NCBI GenBank assembly: GCA_934148875.1 | Contig: CAKPDJ010000047.1 | Location: 1 to 9,759, forward strand | Origin: an uncultured Bacilli bacterium | GTDB lineage: Bacteria; Bacillota_I; Bacilli_A; RF39; UBA660 | Direction: 5' to 3' | Length of the DNA: 9,759 nucleotides | In this document: positions 6,567 to 9,759 of the stretch, in pieces | Numbering within the stretch: position 1 is the stretch's first letter | Layout: each line of letters starts with the position of its first letter | Program-made: the position numbers and the translations under genes | Notes under the pieces: model-generated | What the model saw: only the letters and a program-made list of their open reading frames with translations | Database searches by the model: none | Told to the model about the DNA's origin: nothing

Positions 6567-7969
6567 TTTCTTAATTCTCCTTGGAGAATGCGATTAGCTA
6601 AAGCTGGATCTGCCTTACCTTTTGTTTCTTTCATAACCTGTCCCATTAGGAATTTAACAGCCCTATCTTTTCCTTGTTTGTAATCATCAACACTTGATGG
6701 ATTAAGTGAAATAATGTTTTCCACAATACTAACTAATTTTTCTTCATCAATTGCGTCAGTTTTTTTGTTTTCCACAATTTTGTTGATATCGTTATCAGTT
6801 TCCATTATTTCAACTAGTATTTCTTTAAAGATTTGATTATTTATTTCTTTTTTATCTAATTTATCTACTAAAATAGTAAATTTATCTTTAGATAGTTTGG
6901 TTTCTTCTAATTTTTTACCAGTTTTATTTAGATAAGCTGAGATTTCTCCTAATAGGAGATTACTAGCTATTACAAGGTTAGCTTGGATATCTAGTAGATA
7001 ATCACTTATTTGTTTATTAGCTATTATTTTTTCAATGTTTATAGGATTGATACCAGCTTCGGCATATACTTTTCTTCTTGAATCTGGTAATACTTCCATA
7101 TTGTTTTTAACATTATCAATATAACTATCTTCTAAAGTAAAAGGTGGAATATCGGGTTCTGGGAAATATCTATAGTCATTTCCTGTTTCTTTAACACGCA
7201 TTAGAATAGTGCGATTTTGTTTTTCATCGAAACGTCTTGTTTCTTCTCTAATAATGTTTCCCTGTTCTAATTCTTCTACTTGTCTTGAAGTTTCAGCTAT
7301 AATAGCACGTCCTACACTACTAATTGACCCTATATTTTTAGTTTCAGTACGAGTTCCTAGTTTATCTGTTTTAGATACTGAGACGTTGACGTCACATCTC
7401 ATACTTCCTTCTTCCATCTTACAGTCTGAGACATTAGTATATAAAAGTAATTCTCTCAATTTTTCAAGATATGCCATAGCTTCTTTATCACTAGCCATAT
7501 CTGGTTCTGATACTATTTCAATTAAAGGTACACCATTACGATTAAAATCTAGATATGACTTAGTCTCAGCATGAGTACTTTTACATGTATCTTCTTCAAT
7601 ATGAATGTCATGAATACCTATTTTCTTTTTTATTCCGTCTACTTCTATTTCTACATAGCCATTAATACCTATTGGATTTCTAGCTTGAGTTATTTGATAT
7701 CCTTTAGGTAGGTCAGGATAGAAATAATTTTTTCTATCAAACATAACCTTTTTATTAATTTCACAGTTTAGAGCTAATGCTGCTTTTAATCCTAATTCAA
7801 TACCATAAGTATTAATATTAGGCAAAGTACCAGGTAGTGCAAAATCAATTTCATTTATATTGGTATTAGCTACTGTACCGTAATTATTTAAGGAATCAGA
7901 AAACATTTTAGTATTTGATTTTAGTTCACAGTGAACCTCAATTCCTACTGTAGTTTTATAATCGTTCAT
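6560..7969 (-). CDS. gatB: Aspartyl/glutamyl-tRNA(Asn/Gln) amidotransferase subunit B
   Basis: GatB is the tRNA-binding and kinase subunit of GatCAB. It activates the side chain of mischarged Glu-tRNA(Gln) or Asp-tRNA(Asn) with ATP and uses ammonia delivered from GatA. The 469 residues match the usual length of about 475. Hallmarks are GIEVHCELKSNTKMFS (9-24), LPKGYQITQ (87-95), FNRNGVPLIEIVSEPD (142-157), MRCDVNVS (190-197), DYRYFPEPDIPPF (265-277) and the C-terminal tRNA-binding tail with GQVMKETKGKADPALANRIL (443-462). The stretch usually reading KN-LNSF is KNIGSISSVGRAI here (211-223), a modest divergence. The start is ATG at 7969, where TAATG overlaps the gatA stop by one base, with the SD AAGGAGG 7 nt upstream. 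The stop is TAG. Confidence 0.98.
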   Translation of the reverse strand: MNDYKTTVGIEVHCELKSNTKMFSDSLNNYGTVANTNINEIDFALPGTLPNINTYGIELGLKAALALNCEINKKVMFDRKNYFYPDLPKGYQITQARNPIGINGYVEIEVDGIKKKIGIHDIHIEEDTCKSTHAETKSYLDFNRNGVPLIEIVSEPDMASDKEAMAYLEKLRELLLYTNVSDCKMEEGSMRCDVNVSVSKTDKLGTRTETKNIGSISSVGRAIIAETSRQVEELEQGNIIREETRRFDEKQNRTILMRVKETGNDYRYFPEPDIPPFTLEDSYIDNVKNNMEVLPDSRRKVYAEAGINPINIEKIIANKQISDYLLDIQANLVIASNLLLGEISAYLNKTGKKLEETKLSKDKFTILVDKLDKKEINNQIFKEILVEIMETDNDINKIVENKKTDAIDEEKLVSIVENIISLNPSSVDDYKQGKDRAVKFLMGQVMKETKGKADPALANRILQGELRKQ

Positions 7970-9411
7970 TATTTTACCTCCTTATTTAAGGTACTTTCTA
8001 GGAAGGAAGCTATTTGATACATTTTAGCTTCTTCATTACGATTACCTATGATATGTAGACCTATTGGCATATTATTAGTGTCACATCCCATAGGAATACT
8101 TAAACCAGGAAGACCTGCCATGTTAACTGGTATTACTAAAACATCATCCATGAATGACTTAGTTGGATCATCTAAACTTTCATCTAAACCATAGGCAACA
8201 GTAGTAGTGGTTGGTCCAAAAATGTAATCATAATCTTTAAATACACGATCAAATTCTTTTTTCATAGCATTTCTAATAGCTAAAGCTTTATCGTAGTAGA
8301 TTTTGGCATTATCGCCACTTAGTAAATAACTTCCTACCATAATTCTACGTTTTACTTCTTTACCAAAGCCTTCACATCTTGTATTAGCATACATTTCTTC
8401 AACACTATTTGATTTTTCACTGCGATAACCAAACTTAACACCATCAAAACGAGCTAGATTGCTACTTGCTTCACCCATCGCAATAATCTGGTATAAAGTA
8501 ACGGCTTGGTCTAGATATTTCATATCAACATAATCAACTGTAGCACCATTTTCTCTTAAAATAGATACAACATTATTAAGTTTTTCTAATATTACAGGTG
8601 AGACTATATCACTAACAAAATAATTAGGGATAGCTATTTTCATACCTTTTATATCTTTACCAATTAGTCTAGTAAAATCTTCTACTTCTTGTGGTTCTGA
8701 AGTTAAATCTTTAATATCCTTACCAACTAGACTATTTAATAATAAGGCATTTTCATAAACATTTCTGGTCATTGGTCCAATTTGATCTAGGCTTGAACCG
8801 AAAGCAATTAAGCCATAACGAGAAACTCTACCATAAGTTGGTTTCATACCTACTATTCCTGTATAACTTGCTGGTTGACGGATTGAGCCGCCTGTATCAG
8901 TTCCTAGAGCAAGTGGTACTAAATTACCTCTTACACAAGCGGCACTTCCTCCTGATGAACCACCAGTAATTTTAGTTTTATCAATTGGATTTTTAGGAGC
9001 ACCAAAGTAACTAGTACGACTTGTTGATCCCATGGCAAATTCATCCATATTAGTTTTACCAATGATAACCATTTTCTTGGCTTTTACTTTTTCAATTACA
9101 GTAGCATCATAAATAGGAACATAATTTTCTAGCATGTGCGATGCACAAGTAGTTCTTAAATCTTTAGTAGAAATATTATCTTTAATAGCAATAGGAATAC
9201 CCCATAATAGATTATCTTTTTCTACTTCTTCACTTCCTAGTTTTTCAGCATAAGTAGTTGCTTCTGTTTTGTTAAGAGTAATAAAACTATTCAAATCACT
9301 ATTTTCTTCTATTCTACTATAAGCTTCTTCTACTAACATTAATGGAGTTATCTTTTTCTCTACTAATAATTCATGTAGTTCTTTTATACTTAAATCTAAA
9401 TATCTATTCAT
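7969..9411 (-). CDS. gatA: Aspartyl/glutamyl-tRNA(Asn/Gln) amidotransferase subunit A
   Basis: GatA is the glutaminase/amidase subunit of GatCAB and releases ammonia from glutamine or asparagine for GatB. The 480 residues carry a complete amidase-signature Ser-cisSer-Lys triad: K77 (PIAIKDN), S152 (TGGSSGGSA) and S176 (GTDTGGSIRQP). The S. aureus GatA equivalents, as remembered, are K79, S154 and S178. GKTNMDEFAMGS, GMKPTYGRVSRYG and LDQIGPMTR also fit the family. The ATG at 9411 overlaps the end of gatC by 8 nt (ATGAATAG) and has no strong SD of its own, so translational coupling to gatC is likely. Its last codons encode the gatB SD. The stop is TAA. Confidence 0.98.
   Translation of the reverse strand: MNRYLDLSIKELHELLVEKKITPLMLVEEAYSRIEENSDLNSFITLNKTEATTYAEKLGSEEVEKDNLLWGIPIAIKDNISTKDLRTTCASHMLENYVPIYDATVIEKVKAKKMVIIGKTNMDEFAMGSTSRTSYFGAPKNPIDKTKITGGSSGGSAACVRGNLVPLALGTDTGGSIRQPASYTGIVGMKPTYGRVSRYGLIAFGSSLDQIGPMTRNVYENALLLNSLVGKDIKDLTSEPQEVEDFTRLIGKDIKGMKIAIPNYFVSDIVSPVILEKLNNVVSILRENGATVDYVDMKYLDQAVTLYQIIAMGEASSNLARFDGVKFGYRSEKSNSVEEMYANTRCEGFGKEVKRRIMVGSYLLSGDNAKIYYDKALAIRNAMKKEFDRVFKDYDYIFGPTTTTVAYGLDESLDDPTKSFMDDVLVIPVNMAGLPGLSIPMGCDTNNMPIGLHIIGNRNEEAKMYQIASFLESTLNKEVK
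7977..7983 (-). promoter_or_regulatory. Strong ribosome binding site of gatB, inside gatA
   Basis: AAGGAGG on the minus strand (7983-7977) is 7 nt before the gatB ATG and lies in the last codons of gatA. It allows independent or coupled initiation on gatB and fixes its start. Confidence 0.8.
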
Positions 9412-9697
9412 TTACCATCACCGGAACCTCTACAAAATTTCCCATACTACTTGGAACATTCTTTTTAACCTCATCAAATGATATACTATGAGTACATTCA
9501 TCACTTCTTGGAACAGATTCGTGTTCTACTGGAGTTACTAATAGTTCATTATCTATTACTTCTATTTCTTTTATTTTATCAACTTCGTCTAGTAATTTTT
9601 TTAATTCTACTTGGTATTTACTTATCTCTTCATCTGTTACAGCAATTCTAGCTAGATGAGCAACGTGTAATACTTCTTCTTTAGTTAGTTTATCCAT
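9404..9697 (-). CDS. gatC: Aspartyl/glutamyl-tRNA(Asn/Gln) amidotransferase subunit C
   Basis: GatC is the small subunit that wraps GatA and GatB and stabilises the amidotransferase. From MDKLTKEEVLHVAHLARIAV the product is 97 residues, the usual size. The N-terminal helix (HVAHLARI), the coiled segment EELKKLL-like at about 20-40 and the C-terminal VEHESVPRSDE with GNFVEVPVMV all fit GatC. The frame is open further upstream, with ATGs at 9724 and 9709, but GGAGG (9707-9703) is 5 nt from the ATG at 9697. An initiation codon at 9709 would overlap that SD. Having gatCAB implies the cell makes Gln-tRNA(Gln) and/or Asn-tRNA(Asn) by the indirect route. The stop is TAG. Confidence 0.96.
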   Translation of the reverse strand: MDKLTKEEVLHVAHLARIAVTDEEISKYQVELKKLLDEVDKIKEIEVIDNELLVTPVEHESVPRSDECTHSISFDEVKKNVPSSMGNFVEVPVMVNE

Positions 9698-9701
9698 ACT
9701 T

Positions 9702-9707
9702 ACCTCC
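9702..9707 (-). promoter_or_regulatory. Ribosome binding site that decides the gatC start
   Basis: GGAGGT on the minus strand lies 5 nt before the ATG at 9697 and directly follows the in-frame ATG at 9709, ruling that upstream ATG out as the main start. Confidence 0.8.
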
Positions 9708-9709
9708 AT

Positions 9710-9753
9710 AAAAAAATTATACATAGTATTATAACAAATAACTATGTATAATT
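9710..9753 (-). terminator. Hairpin plus T-run upstream of gatC: terminator or attenuator
   Basis: AATTATACATAGT (9715-9727 on the plus strand) and ACTATGTATAATT (9741-9753) form a perfect 13-bp inverted repeat with a 13-nt loop. On the minus strand the stem runs into seven consecutive T (9716-9710), then the gatC SD. The stem is A/U-rich, but its length and the T-run on one side only fit an intrinsic terminator for a co-directional gene just beyond the right edge. An attenuator for gatCAB, or an operator over a promoter, are alternatives. Confidence 0.6.
9716..9744 (-). promoter_or_regulatory. Possible gatC promoter inside the dyad
   Basis: TATAAT (9721-9716) is a perfect -10 box. The hexamer 17 nt upstream, TAGTTA (9744-9739), matches TTGACA at only 3 positions. 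A start near 9709 would give a leader of about 12 nt. The sequence around the -10 box closely resembles the promoter after gatB (6525-6548), which raises confidence a little. Confidence 0.4.
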
Positions 9754-9759
9754 ATAGCA

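Noticed and set aside
934..9697. Mycoplasma-type code with TGA read as Trp
   Set aside because: All genes are full length under the standard code, and the Trp codons checked (in LtaS-like, gatA and the 156-residue protein) are TGG.
9404..9724. gatC starting at the ATG at 9724 or 9709
   Set aside because: The SD GGAGG at 9703-9707 serves the ATG at 9697, and the longer forms place codons in the terminator-like T-run and add residues not typical of GatC.
9698..9759. T-box leader controlling gatCAB
   Set aside because: Only 62 nt are available before gatC, with no T-box consensus or specifier stem visible; it can only be excluded within the window.

Overview
The window is very AT-rich, and every supported gene lies on the minus strand, so the order of transcription runs from high to low coordinates. 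Low GC, strong AGGAGG-type Shine-Dalgarno (SD) sites, TTGACA/TATAAT-like promoters, a lipoteichoic-acid-synthase-type enzyme and a GatCAB amidotransferase point to a low-GC Gram-positive lineage (Bacillota/Bacilli). An uncultured Erysipelotrichia/RF39/Mollicutes-adjacent group is my best guess. Every gene reads through as one frame under the standard code and no TGA codon interrupts one, so the Mycoplasma/Spiroplasma code is unlikely. No phage, IS, CRISPR, tRNA or rRNA was seen.

Right part (about 9759 to 6560): gatC-gatA-gatB, the three subunits of the Asp-tRNA(Asn)/Glu-tRNA(Gln) amidotransferase, coupled by an 8-nt and a 1-nt overlap. A 13-bp inverted repeat followed by a T-run abuts the gatC SD. 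It looks like the terminator of an unseen upstream gene and overlaps a possible gatC promoter.

Middle part (6502 to 3147): a promoter with a perfect -10 box, in the short gap after gatB, starts a second unit. It holds a small membrane-anchored protein of unknown function, a membrane receptor with two predicted extracellular substrate-binding-type domains and a degenerate cytoplasmic GGDEF domain, and a YihY/BrkB-family membrane protein. The first two genes are 2 nt apart and the third follows within about 20 nt.

Left part (3114 to 1): a lipoteichoic-acid-synthase-family phosphoglycerol transferase with its own very strong promoter inside the end of the YihY gene, then a single-pass membrane protein of unknown function starting at TTG. 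A 225-nt intergenic region follows, with two copies of a 15-bp palindromic sequence, and then the first codons of another membrane or secreted protein that runs off the window.

The genes after gatB are all envelope-associated, but no shared pathway is demonstrated. The points most worth a second look are a near-identical promoter/dyad block before gatC and after gatB, the duplicated 15-bp palindrome, the degenerate GGDEF receptor, a serine at the expected catalytic threonine of the LtaS-like enzyme, and a bias to TAG stops with no TGA. I do not see a clear new multi-gene system.
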